Source: Mesorhizobium atlanticum (GTDB lineage: Bacteria; Pseudomonadota; Alphaproteobacteria; Rhizobiales; Rhizobiaceae). From it: 64,000 nucleotides of DNA. The position numbers and the translations under genes are program-made. Below the pieces are notes generated by a model. It saw only the letters and a program-made list of their open reading frames with translations. It did no database searches and was not told the DNA's origin. The stretch spans positions 62,001 to 126,000 of the forward strand of contig NZ_QMBQ01000010.1 in the NCBI RefSeq assembly GCF_003289965.1. The letters run 5' to 3'. This document shows, piece after piece, positions 17,797 to 25,530 of this stretch. Position 1 is the stretch's first letter. Each line of letters starts with the position of its first letter.

Positions 17797-18825
17797 TCAG
17801 CGGATCGGCGGGCCGTATTGCAGGCCGCCCTTGGTCCACAGCGCGTTGATGCCGCGGGCGATCTTGAGCGGGCTGCCCGAGCCGACATTGCGCTCGAACA
17901 TTTCACCATAGTTGCCGACAGCCTTGACGATGTTCACGACCCAGTCGTTGGAAAGGCCGAGATCGGCGCCGTACTTGCCGTCCGGCTCGGTGCCGAGAAG
18001 GCGCTGGATGTTCGGGTCGGTCGAGGTCTTCATCTCCTCGACATTCGCCTGGGTGATGCCGGCTTCCTCGGCGTTGAGCAGCGCGAAATAGGTCCAGCGT
18101 GCGATATGCGCCCACTGGTCGTCGCCCTGGCGCACGGCCGGGCCGAGCGGCTCCTTGGAGATGATCTCGGGAAGCACGACATGGTCGGCCGGCGAGGACA
18201 GCGTCAGGCGGATGCCATAAAGGCCGGACTGGTCGGTGGTGTAAGCATCGCAGCGGCCGGCGTCATAGGCGGCGTTGACCTCTTCCAGCTTCTCGAACAC
18301 GACGGGATTGTATTCCATCTTGTTCTTCTTGAAGTAGTCGGCGAGGTTGAGCTCGGTCGTGGTGCCGCTCTGCACGCAGACGGCGGCGCCCGAAAGCTGC
18401 AACGCGGAGTTCACGCCCGGCAGCTTCTTGGCGTTGATCATGAAGCCCTGGCCGTCATAGTAGGTGACGCCGACGAAATCGAGGCCGAGCGCGCTGTCGC
18501 GGTTGCTGGTCCAGGTGGTGTTGCGCGACAGGAGGTCGATCTCGCCCGACTGCAGCGCGGTGAAACGCTCCTTGGCGCTGAGCGGCGTGAACTTGACCTT
18601 GGAGGCGTCACCGAAAACGGCGGCCGCAACGGCGCGACAGAAGTCCGCGTCGATGCCTTTCCAGTCACCCTTGTCGTCCGGCGCCGAAAAGCCGGCGAGA
18701 CCGGTCGAGACGCCGCACTGAAGAAAGCCCTTCTGCTTCACGGTATCGAGCGTGCCTGCCGAAGCGGCGGACGCCATGAACCCGAGCGCGGCGGCGCCAA
18801 GAATGCCGATTGCAATGTGTTTCAT
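17797..18825 (-). CDS. aapJ: General L-amino acid ABC transporter, periplasmic binding protein
   Basis: A 342-residue binding protein with a signal peptide (cleavage near ASA-G). The mature part starts GTLDTVKQKGFLQCGVSTGLAGFSAPDDKG and contains WKGIDADFCRAVAAAVFGD and LLSRNTTWTSNRD, hallmarks of AapJ/BztA proteins. It captures L-amino acids for AapQMP. First gene of the operon. The ATG at 18825 has AAGGG ten bases upstream; another ATG three codons earlier is possible. Confidence 0.93.
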   Translation of the reverse strand: MKHIAIGILGAAALGFMASAASAGTLDTVKQKGFLQCGVSTGLAGFSAPDDKGDWKGIDADFCRAVAAAVFGDASKVKFTPLSAKERFTALQSGEIDLLSRNTTWTSNRDSALGLDFVGVTYYDGQGFMINAKKLPGVNSALQLSGAAVCVQSGTTTELNLADYFKKNKMEYNPVVFEKLEEVNAAYDAGRCDAYTTDQSGLYGIRLTLSSPADHVVLPEIISKEPLGPAVRQGDDQWAHIARWTYFALLNAEEAGITQANVEEMKTSTDPNIQRLLGTEPDGKYGADLGLSNDWVVNIVKAVGNYGEMFERNVGSGSPLKIARGINALWTKGGLQYGPPIR

Positions 18826-19306
18826 GACCCACATACCCTTTTCTGTTACAGGCGCCCCTGCTGCCAGGCGACGCTTGATCTTTTTTCGTTTGTGAATGCA
18901 GCTCCCACTTCAAGGCCCACTCCCGGACCCGCATCGATTGCCGATGCGCTGCCTCCCATTCACGAAGCGCATCGAAGGCGATTATTCCTGTGAGGTCAAG
19001 GGAAATGACCGAATTGCGACGCGTTTGAAAAGCAATTGCCGCAAATGCCTGAAATGCAGACAGGAGCACCATGAAACCGGCAGGCGATGCGAATAAATCA
19101 GCCAAGTTCCGGCAGCGCGAACCCAGGAGCCGACGGCGGAATCCGCTTCGGCAATAGCGGTGCTTTATTGGGCGCGGGCGGGCCAGGATTGGCCCAGCCG
19201 AAGACCGGCTTTTGGCGGGCCTGGCGCGGTTGCGCAGGCTTGGCCGCCGCTTTATGGCTGATCCCCTGACATTCGACCCCTTACATCAATTGGCTGGCGA
19301 CGACCC
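18826..19306. other. Divergent intergenic region between aapJ and metC-like gene
   Basis: 481 bases without a confident gene. It must hold the aap promoter on the minus strand and the promoter of the plus-strand lyase gene. A possible 28-codon leader frame is listed separately. I looked for a SAM-II-type riboswitch before the sulfur-metabolism gene and could not recognise one. Confidence 0.5.
19071..19157 (+). CDS. Possible 28-residue basic leader peptide
   Basis: ATG at 19071 with CAGGAG seven bases upstream opens a 28-codon frame ending in TAG. The peptide is very basic (nine Arg, two Lys) with an RSRRR run. It lies 150 bases before the cystathionine-lyase gene, followed by a GGGCC/GGCCC stem at about 19179-19197. 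It could be a regulatory leader or a chance frame; there is no independent support. Confidence 0.25.
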   Translation: MKPAGDANKSAKFRQREPRSRRRNPLRQ

Positions 19307-20479
19307 ATGGCTAAAGACGGCATCCAAATCGGTACCAACACACTGCTTGCCCATTCCGGCAACAACCCGCGCGACTATTTCGGCTTCGTCAACCCGCCGG
19401 TCGTGCACGCCTCCACGGTGCTTTACCCCGATGCCGCCTCGATGGCCGGACGCAGCCAGAAATACACTTACGGCACGCGCGGCACGCCGACTATGGATGC
19501 GCTCACGCTCGCCGTCGACGCACTGGAAGGCTCGGCCGGCACCATCGCGGTGCCTTCGGGACTGGCGGCGGTGACGGTGCCGCTGCTCGCCTTCCTCGCC
19601 GCCGGCGACCATCTGCTGATCGTCGACAGCGTCTACCACCCGACGCGCCAGTTCGCCGATACGATGCTGAAGCGGCTTGGCGTCGAGGTCGAGTATTACG
19701 ACCCGCGCATCGGCGCCGGCATTTCTTCGCTGATCAGGCCCAACACCAGGGTGGTGTTCACCGAATCGCCGGGATCGAACACCTATGAGGTCCAGGACAT
19801 ACCGGCGATCGCGAAGGCGGCGCATGAAGCCGGCGCGATCGTGATGATGGACAACACCTGGGCGACGCCGCTCTATTTCAAGCCGCTCGACCACGGCGTC
19901 GACATCTCGATCCATGCGGCGACGAAATATCCGGCCGGCCATTCCGACGTGCTGCTTGGCACGGTGTCGGCCAACGAGACCCATTGGAAGCAGCTCTTTG
20001 ATGGCTTCTGCACGCTCGGCTGCTGTTCGGGACCCGACGACATCTACCAGGTGCTGCGCGGCCTGCGCACGATGGGCGTGCGGCTCGAACATCACCGCAA
20101 GTCCGCGCTCGATATCGCGCGCTGGCTGGAGGAGCAGGCGGGGGTCGCGCAGGTGCTGCACCCGGCGCTGGAAAGCCATCCCGACCATGCGCTCTGGAAG
20201 CGCGATTTCTGCGGCTCGAGCGGCGTCTTCTCGATCGTGCTCGACGGTGGCGGCCAGAAGGCCCAACACGCCTTCCTCGACGCGCTCAAGATCTTCGGCC
20301 TCGGCTATTCCTGGGGCGGCTATGAGAGCCTCGCCGTGCCGGTCCACCTCGGCGACCGCACGCTTGCCAAGGGTTCGTATGCCGGTTCGCTGATCCGCCT
20401 GCAGATTGGCCTTGAGGATGTCGAAGATCTCAAAGCCGACATCGCGCGTGGGCTGGCCGCGGCGGCCGCCGCCGGCTGA
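19307..20479 (+). CDS. metC: Cystathionine beta-lyase (Cys/Met metabolism PLP enzyme)
   Basis: A 390-residue fold-type I PLP enzyme. The PLP-lysine segment is SIHAATKYPAGHSD, preceded by the typical VMMDNTWATPLYFKPLDHG; YTYGTRGTPTMDALTLAVDALEGS and SGLAAVTVPLLAFLAAGDHLL mark the cofactor-phosphate region. Cystathionine beta-lyase (cystathionine to homocysteine, pyruvate and ammonia) is the most likely role; related lyases cannot be excluded from sequence alone. No other methionine gene is adjacent. Confidence 0.88.
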   Translation: MAKDGIQIGTNTLLAHSGNNPRDYFGFVNPPVVHASTVLYPDAASMAGRSQKYTYGTRGTPTMDALTLAVDALEGSAGTIAVPSGLAAVTVPLLAFLAAGDHLLIVDSVYHPTRQFADTMLKRLGVEVEYYDPRIGAGISSLIRPNTRVVFTESPGSNTYEVQDIPAIAKAAHEAGAIVMMDNTWATPLYFKPLDHGVDISIHAATKYPAGHSDVLLGTVSANETHWKQLFDGFCTLGCCSGPDDIYQVLRGLRTMGVRLEHHRKSALDIARWLEEQAGVAQVLHPALESHPDHALWKRDFCGSSGVFSIVLDGGGQKAQHAFLDALKIFGLGYSWGGYESLAVPVHLGDRTLAKGSYAGSLIRLQIGLEDVEDLKADIARGLAAAAAAG

Positions 20480-20561
20480 CAGGCCGACCGGCGGACGCCG
20501 CCACACTTGCAGCGGCAGACACGTCTTGGCCGAAGCGACAGCATAGCGCCGCAATCAACTC

Positions 20562-20590
20562 GGGAACCTTTTGCCGGCAGGCGCATCAAA
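20562..20590 (+). promoter_or_regulatory. Candidate ECF promoter before the sigma gene
   Basis: GGGAAC (20562-20567), 16 bases, then CATCAAA (20584-20590), ending 32 bases before the sigma-factor ATG. The same GGGAAC-N16-CATC arrangement occurs before the next gene at 21321, pointing to autoregulation by the encoded ECF sigma factor. Confidence 0.6.
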
Positions 20591-20622
20591 TTCCGGATGC
20601 ACTGTGGGGAGATCGGAGCGAG

Positions 20623-21306
20623 ATGAGAAGGCCTGCTATTGAAGCCGCCGGGATTGGCGAGACCGAGGCCGGCGACATGGCGCTGGTGCGCCGGGCCCTT
20701 GCGCGCGATCCAGCTGCGGTCCGCGCCATCATCAAGACGCACAACCAGCGGCTCTATCGCATCGCACGCGGCGTGGTGCGCAACGACGCCGAGGCCGAGG
20801 ATATCGTGCAGGAGGCTTATATGCGCGCCTTCGCCAGTCTCGACGCCTTTCGCGGCGAGGCCTCGCTTTCGACCTGGCTGTCGCGCATCGTCATCAACGA
20901 GGCGCTCGGCCGGCTGCGCAAGCGCAGGCGCGTCGTGGCGATGCCCGAGAACCCGGAGGCGCGGATCATCCCGTTTCCCCTGAATCCAAGCGACGATCCG
21001 GAGCGGACAATGGCGCAGCGGCAGATCCTCGGGCTTGTCGAACGGGCGACCGACAGCCTTCCCGATGCCTATCGCGGTGTTTTCGTCGCCCGTGTCATCG
21101 AGGGCCTCAGCATCGAGGAAACAGCCGACCTTCTGGGCATCCGGCCGGAGACGGTGAAAACCAGGCTGCACCGGGCGCGCAGCCTGGTGCGCAAGGCGCT
21201 GGACGACGAGATCGGCCCGGTGCTGCTCGACGCCTTCCCCTTCGCCGGCCGGCGCTGCGAGCGGCTGACCCGGGCGGTGATGGGAAGGCTGGGATTCGAG
21301 CCCTGA
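20623..21306 (+). CDS. ECF-type RNA polymerase sigma factor
   Basis: A 227-residue sigma-70 family protein. Region 2 (LYRIARGVVRNDAEAEDIVQEAYMRAFASLDAFRG, LSTWLSRIVINEALGRLRKRRR) and region 4 (LPDAYRGVFVARVIEGLSIEETADLLGIRPETVKTRLHRARSLVRKAL) are complete. A roughly 35-residue C-terminal tail after region 4 is longer than in minimal ECF factors. It is not EcfG by context (no nepR/phyR beside it), and no anti-sigma gene is adjacent, so control may rest on the tail or on autoregulation. Likely targets are the downstream DUF4142 and cupredoxin genes. Confidence 0.88.
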   Translation: MRRPAIEAAGIGETEAGDMALVRRALARDPAAVRAIIKTHNQRLYRIARGVVRNDAEAEDIVQEAYMRAFASLDAFRGEASLSTWLSRIVINEALGRLRKRRRVVAMPENPEARIIPFPLNPSDDPERTMAQRQILGLVERATDSLPDAYRGVFVARVIEGLSIEETADLLGIRPETVKTRLHRARSLVRKALDDEIGPVLLDAFPFAGRRCERLTRAVMGRLGFEP

Positions 21307-21320
21307 TCTTGGTCTTTCCC

Positions 21321-21349
21321 GGGAACGTTTCGTTCTCGCCCGCATCCAA
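21321..21349 (+). promoter_or_regulatory. Candidate ECF promoter before the DUF4142 gene
   Basis: GGGAAC (21321-21326), 16 bases, then CATCCAA (21343-21349). Spacing and both boxes match the site at 20562. It lies in the 98-bp gap between the sigma gene and the DUF4142 gene. Confidence 0.6.
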
Positions 21350-21404
21350 TGGCAGTCAACACAAGATGAAGCCCGAGGCCACGCCGACGGGCGAAGGAGA
21401 TGCC

Positions 21405-21929
21405 ATGTTCACGCGACCGACCGCCGCCCTAGCCGCCCTTTTCTTCGTAAGCGCCGCGCCACCGGCACCAGCCGCCGAAAAGCCCACCGACCCGCAGATC
21501 GCCCACATCGCCTATACGGCCGGCTCGATCGACATCGAGGCGGCCAAGCTGGCGATCAAGAAATCCAAGAACAAGGAGGTCGTCGACTTCGCCAAGGACA
21601 TGGAGCGCGACCATGAGGCGGTGAACAACCAAGCGCTTGACCTGGTGAAGAAGCTGAAGGTCACGCCCGAGGACAATGACACCAGCAAGGCGCTGGCCAA
21701 AGCCGCAAAAGAAGAGCGCGCCAAGCTGGCGAAGCTCAAGGGTGCCGACTTCGACAAGGCTTACATCGAGAACGAAGTGGCCTATCACAAGCAGGTCGAC
21801 GCCGCGCTCGAAACTCTGCTTATCCCGTCGGCAAGCAATGCCGAGCTGAAGAGCCTGCTGGAGACCGGGCTCAAGATCTTCCAGGGGCATGAGCAGCATG
21901 CCGAACATGTCGCCGGCATGCTGAAATGA
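21405..21929 (+). CDS. DUF4142 secreted protein
   Basis: A 174-residue protein: signal peptide (cleavage near APA-A), then an all-helical DUF4142 domain with HIAYTAGSIDIEAAKLAIKKSKNKEVVDFAKDMERDHEAVNNQ and a terminal KIFQGHEQHAEHVAGML helix. The fold is ferritin-like in appearance; family function is unknown but members are often stress-induced. ATG at 21405 has AAGGAG upstream. Its ATGA overlap with the cupredoxin gene implies a coupled pair, and a shared promoter motif ties both to the ECF sigma factor upstream. Confidence 0.85.
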   Translation: MFTRPTAALAALFFVSAAPPAPAAEKPTDPQIAHIAYTAGSIDIEAAKLAIKKSKNKEVVDFAKDMERDHEAVNNQALDLVKKLKVTPEDNDTSKALAKAAKEERAKLAKLKGADFDKAYIENEVAYHKQVDAALETLLIPSASNAELKSLLETGLKIFQGHEQHAEHVAGMLK

Positions 21930-22234
21930 GGCCGCCGCTTCTTGGCTCCGCACTGGCGTTGGCGCTGGGCGCATCGCCAGGTTTCGCGGCGACCATCGAG
22001 GTGACGATCGACAAGCTGGTCTTTTCGCCGGCAAGCGTTCAGGCCAAGGTCGGCGACACGATCGAATGGACGAACCGGGACGTGTATGCCCACACCGCGA
22101 CGGTCAAAGGCGGCTGGGATGTGATGATCCCGGCAAAGTCGAAGGGCAGGGTCACGCTGAAGACGGCAGGAGCGGTCGACTATTTCTGCCGCTTCCATCC
22201 GAATATGAAGGGCCGTATCGAGGTGACCCCTTAA
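21926..22234 (+). CDS. Small periplasmic cupredoxin (amicyanin-like)
   Basis: A 102-residue protein with a signal peptide and an amicyanin/plastocyanin-like domain. Copper ligands are the histidine in VYAHTATV and the C-terminal loop YFCRFHPNM (Cys, His, Met). Only about 80 residues are mature, short for the family. Start overlaps the preceding stop (ATGA). With DUF4142 it forms a sigma-controlled envelope module. Confidence 0.85.
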   Translation: MRPPLLGSALALALGASPGFAATIEVTIDKLVFSPASVQAKVGDTIEWTNRDVYAHTATVKGGWDVMIPAKSKGRVTLKTAGAVDYFCRFHPNMKGRIEVTP

Positions 22235-22598
22235 CCTGCTGCCCCCCTGCCTGGCGCTGGGAGAGCGAGGCGCACGCGGCGTCTCGCTTGCCTGGCGGCA
22301 ATCTTCCGAATGCCGGCGCGCAACCCGCCCTGCCGGCCGCGGCCCGCCGCTATACTGCGCCAATGCACCCCTAGCCGAAGCGGGGACATTCCGGCGAGTT
22401 GCGCAGCCGATACCACAAACCATCGTAACGCCTTGACGCGATTGACAAAGCCCGGGCCGCTGATGGCATGTCCTGCGCAGCGCGACGCGCAATAATATTC
22501 TCTCCAGCTGCGAATACACGGATTGGTTTGGCTTCCAAATCCGTGACTTCAGCGTCATTGCGAGCAACGCAATTCCACCCATTCGACCAAGGCCTGCC
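22235..22598. other. Intergenic region before HPP gene
   Basis: 364 bases without a supported gene. A weak dyad CACGGATT (22517-22524) / AATCCGTG (22538-22545) lies about 55 bases before the HPP start. Nothing else is recognised. Confidence 0.4.
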
Positions 22599-23684
22599 AT
22601 GGCGTCCCGCCTCTTTGTTCCAATCCTTGCCGGCGCGACGCTTCGCGAACGGCTGCTTGCCTGCATCGGCGCCGTGATCGGTATCGCGCTGACCGGCGTG
22701 ATCAGCGGATTGGTGATGGGCAAAGGCGCGGATGTTGCGATGCTGGTGGCGCCGATGGGCGCGTCCGCGGTGCTGCTTTTTGCCGTGCCGTCGAGCCCGC
22801 TGGCGCAGCCCTGGTCGATCATCGGCGGCAACACGATTTCGGCGCTGGTCGGGGTGACGGTGGCGCATTTTGTGCATGACACGGTGATCGCCTCCGGCCT
22901 TGCAGTGGCGCTGGCGATCGCCGCCATGTCGTTCACGCGATCATTGCATCCGCCAGGCGGCGCCGCCGCGCTTACCGGCGTGCTCGGAGGGCCGGCGGTT
23001 GCCGCGGCCGGTTTCCTGTTTCCCTTCGTGCCGGTGGCGCTGAATTCAACCATCCTGGTCGCGCTCGGTTTCCTCTTCCACAAGCTGTCGCGCCGCAACT
23101 ATCCCCATGTGCATCAACCCGCCGCCAGTGGCCACGGAACAACCGACCGGCCGCCGGCCGAGCGCGTCGGCTTCCGGCCCGAGGACGTCGATGCGGCGCT
23201 CTCGGCGCTCGACGAAACCTTCGACATCGACCGTGATGACCTGGAGCGCCTGCTGCGCCAGGTCGAGCTGCAGGCGATGGTGCGCTCGCAACGCACGCTG
23301 CTTTGCCGAGACATCATGTCCCGCGATGTGATCTCGGTGCCGGAGACGGCTTCAGCCGACGAGGCGCGCAACCTTTTGATCGACCACAACATCCGCACCT
23401 TGCCGGTCGTCGACGCGGAAGGACGGCTCACCGGTGCAATCGGCCTGCGCGAGCTGACGAGACCGACCGACACGGTGGGAGGAGTGATGTCGAAAGCAAG
23501 CACCGCCTTGCCCGACATGCCGGCGATGAGCCTGCTGCCGGCGCTGACCGACGGGCGCAGTCATGCGGCGGTGATCGTCGATGGCGGCCGGCATATACTC
23601 GGGTTGATCACGCAGACCGACCTGCTGGCGGCGGCCGCTCGCGTGCAGCTGGCGGGCGAGGCGCCGTCGAAAGCGGTGGCCTAG
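22599..23684 (+). CDS. HPP-family membrane protein with C-terminal CBS pair
   Basis: 361 residues. The N-terminal half has four hydrophobic helices with the family-naming motif SLHPPGGAAAL; HPP proteins are thought to be transporters (a plant member moves nitrite). The C-terminal half is a tandem CBS module (DIMSRDVISVPETASADEARNLLIDHNIRTLPVVDAEGRLTGAIGLREL, then GVMSKASTALPD...AAVIVDGGRHILGLITQTDL), which normally senses adenine nucleotides. The fusion suggests transport gated by energy status; the substrate is unknown. Confidence 0.87.
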   Translation: MASRLFVPILAGATLRERLLACIGAVIGIALTGVISGLVMGKGADVAMLVAPMGASAVLLFAVPSSPLAQPWSIIGGNTISALVGVTVAHFVHDTVIASGLAVALAIAAMSFTRSLHPPGGAAALTGVLGGPAVAAAGFLFPFVPVALNSTILVALGFLFHKLSRRNYPHVHQPAASGHGTTDRPPAERVGFRPEDVDAALSALDETFDIDRDDLERLLRQVELQAMVRSQRTLLCRDIMSRDVISVPETASADEARNLLIDHNIRTLPVVDAEGRLTGAIGLRELTRPTDTVGGVMSKASTALPDMPAMSLLPALTDGRSHAAVIVDGGRHILGLITQTDLLAAAARVQLAGEAPSKAVA

Positions 23685-23689
23685 GAGCA

Positions 23690-23775
23690 ATCCCAGGAAA
23701 AGTGTGACACGGTTTTCCGTCTGGAATTGCGCAAAAAACAAGGAGATGGAGCGGTTCGGCGCTTTCGTGAACGTC
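23690..23775. repeat. Rhizobial intergenic repeat (CCAGGAAAAGTGTGAC type)
   Basis: The block containing CCAGGAAAAGTGTGAC, GGTTTTCCGTCTGGAATTG and GAGATGGAGCGG resembles a widespread rhizobial intergenic sequence, from memory of such genomes. Degraded relatives can be seen near 37460-37530 and 58211-58250 in this window. Confidence 0.5.
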
Positions 23776-23795
23776 GAGCCGCTTCAGGCAAGGCA

Positions 23796-24662
23796 TCAGG
23801 CAGGCAAGCCAGCCGCCCGGCCGAGACGGCGCGTGGCGCGCGCGGCCTTGTCCGGCCGGGCGACATGCGCCCATGAATTGTCATAGACCGCCTGCCTCCG
23901 CTCGATCCAGGCGCTCAAGCCTTCGCGCAGGTCCGCAGTTGGGGCCACGCGGGCGAATTGCTCGGCCTCCACCAGCAAGCCTTCCGCGATGCTCGAGTTG
24001 ATGCCGCGCGCCACCGCTGTGAGGACGCTGGCGACCGCCGTCTGCGAATGACCGACGATGCGGCGAGCAAGATCAAAGGCCGCTCGCATCAGCTCTTCGT
24101 GCGGCACGACCTGGTTGACCAGGCCAAGCTCGGCGGCGCGTCCGGCCGAAAATGTATCGCCGGTCAACAGCAGCTCCAGCGCACGCTTGCGGCCGGCCAG
24201 CCGCGGCAGGCGCTGCGTGCCGCCGAAAGTCGGCGGCATGGCAAGCTTGATCTCCGGCTTGGCGAACAAGGCGCGCTCGCTGGCGACGGCCAGCGGCACC
24301 GCCTCCGTGATCTCGCAACCGCCGCCAAAGGCGAGACCGTTGACAGCGGCGATCACCGGCTTGCGGAACGCTTCCAGCCGCGCCGTCAGACGCTGGCCGC
24401 GCATGACGAAATCGCGCAGCGCGGCATCGGTGCCCTCGGCCACGCTCAACGAGAATTCGTGGATATCGCCGCCGGCTGAAAAGGCGCGCTCCCCTGCCCC
24501 TGTGAGGATGATGGCGCGCACGTCATCATCCGTCTCGATCAGGTCGAGGCGCGACAGCAGCCGGTCGATCAGCGCGTAATTCAGCGCGTTCAGCTTGTCG
24601 GGGCGGTTGAGAGTGAGGATCGCAACGCCGTCACGCGTCTCGCTCAGTAGAAGGTCGGTCAT
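23796..24662 (-). CDS. Enoyl-CoA hydratase / crotonase-family protein
   Basis: A 288-residue crotonase. The oxyanion-hole segments (GERAFSAGGDIHEF and NGLAFGGGCEITEA) and both candidate catalytic glutamates (in GGGCE and FAKPEIKLAMPPTFGGTQRLPRLAG) are retained, consistent with hydratase activity on enoyl-CoA. The C-terminal 25 residues are unusually basic and Ala-rich. It is divergent from a TetR gene with a palindromic operator between them, so probably induced by a CoA thioester or its free acid. Confidence 0.88.
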   Translation of the reverse strand: MTDLLLSETRDGVAILTLNRPDKLNALNYALIDRLLSRLDLIETDDDVRAIILTGAGERAFSAGGDIHEFSLSVAEGTDAALRDFVMRGQRLTARLEAFRKPVIAAVNGLAFGGGCEITEAVPLAVASERALFAKPEIKLAMPPTFGGTQRLPRLAGRKRALELLLTGDTFSAGRAAELGLVNQVVPHEELMRAAFDLARRIVGHSQTAVASVLTAVARGINSSIAEGLLVEAEQFARVAPTADLREGLSAWIERRQAVYDNSWAHVARPDKAARATRRLGRAAGLPA

Positions 24663-24716
24663 GGCTTTTTCCTTTCCGGTGGTTCGGCGGGATAAGGAGC
24701 AGGCTTTCGGTTGCTT

Positions 24717-24738
24717 GTATATTCACTAGTCGGTATAC
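24717..24738. promoter_or_regulatory. TetR-type operator
   Basis: A 22-bp dyad GTATA-TTC-ACTAGT-CGG-TATAC centred between the enoyl-CoA hydratase gene and tetR, seven bases before the tetR ATG. The outer arms and central hexamer are self-complementary. Confidence 0.65.
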
Positions 24739-24745
24739 TTGCGCG

Positions 24746-25336
24746 ATGAGCGAAAGGACCAATCCCACGCGAAAACGCCTTGTCGACGCGGCGACCAAGC
24801 TTTTCTATGCCGAAGGCATAGGCCGCGTCAGCGTCGACGCCGTGGCCGAAAAGGCAGGACTTACCAAGCGCACGCTCTACTACCATTTCAAGAGCAAGGA
24901 CGATCTGATCGCGGCCTATCTCGATGGGCGCGACCAGCCTAATCTCGAGCAGATGGCGGGCTGGTTCGACGCGGCGGAGGGCGGCGCGGACAAAAAGGTC
25001 GAGGCGATCTTCACCAACCTGGCGCGGGTTGCCCGCCATCCCAGATGGAAGGGCTGCGGCTTCCTGCGCACGGCGGCCGAGCTGGCGGCGATGCCGGGAC
25101 ATCCGGCGGTGAAGGCTGGAGCACGCCACAAGACCAATTTCGAGAAATGGCTGGCCGGCGCGCTTTCAAGCCACGATGTCGCCCAGGCCAAGATGCTGGC
25201 GCGCGAGATCGTGCTTTTGATGGACGGCGCCTTTTCCAGCATGCTGATCCATCACAATCCCGACTACGTCAATGCCGCCGGACATGCCGCCGCGACGCTG
25301 ATACGGGCTAGGATGGCAGGCAAACACGCAGCTTAA
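24746..25336 (+). CDS. TetR-family transcriptional regulator
   Basis: A 196-residue regulator. The N-terminal helix-turn-helix is RKRLVDAATKLFYAEGIGRVSVDAVAEKAGLTKRTLYYHFKSKDDLIAAYL; the C-terminal domain (GCGFLRTAAELAAMPGHPA) resembles the subgroup with TetR_C-type ligand domains found in many uncharacterised rhizobial repressors. It likely represses itself and the divergent crotonase gene through the dyad at 24717. Confidence 0.85.
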   Translation: MSERTNPTRKRLVDAATKLFYAEGIGRVSVDAVAEKAGLTKRTLYYHFKSKDDLIAAYLDGRDQPNLEQMAGWFDAAEGGADKKVEAIFTNLARVARHPRWKGCGFLRTAAELAAMPGHPAVKAGARHKTNFEKWLAGALSSHDVAQAKMLAREIVLLMDGAFSSMLIHHNPDYVNAAGHAAATLIRARMAGKHAA

Positions 25337-25392
25337 ATCGTAGCTCCCGGCGCGTCGATCGAAGCGTCCGAGGGCAGCCTCTTCAGGACAAG

Positions 25393-25448
25393 GCCAGCCA
25401 GGCGGTGCCGGCGAGAAGCGTCACCAGCGTCAGCGGCAGGCCGACCTT
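25393..25448. repeat. 56-bp direct repeat, left copy (attachment-like)
   Basis: Exact copy of 30352-30407. On the minus strand it encodes the C-terminal end of the ArsB/NhaD-type permease (KVGLPLTLVTLLAGTAWLA), here without the rest of that gene. The repeats flank the sugar ABC operon and its LacI gene, 4959 bp apart. Confidence 0.85.
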
Positions 25449-25474
25449 AGCTGCGAGGCGACTTGACCGCTCGT

Positions 25475-25500
25475 AAAAAACAAGGCCCGCGAGGGCCTTG
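25475..25500 (-). terminator. Terminator of the sugar ABC operon
   Basis: CAAGGCCC-GCGA-GGGCCTTG followed on the minus strand by six T. It lies 31 bases after the stop of the binding-protein gene, the last gene of the operon. Confidence 0.9.
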
Positions 25501-25530
25501 TCGCAATACTTCCATTGTAGGGGTCGGCGG

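Noticed and set aside
18826..19306. SAM-II riboswitch before the cystathionine-lyase gene
   Set aside because: I could not find its conserved pseudoknot pattern; only a weak stem and a doubtful leader frame are present.
20623..21306. Calling the ECF sigma factor EcfG
   Set aside because: No nepR or phyR nearby and its apparent own promoter (GGGAAC-N16-CATC) differs from GGAAC-N16-CGTT.
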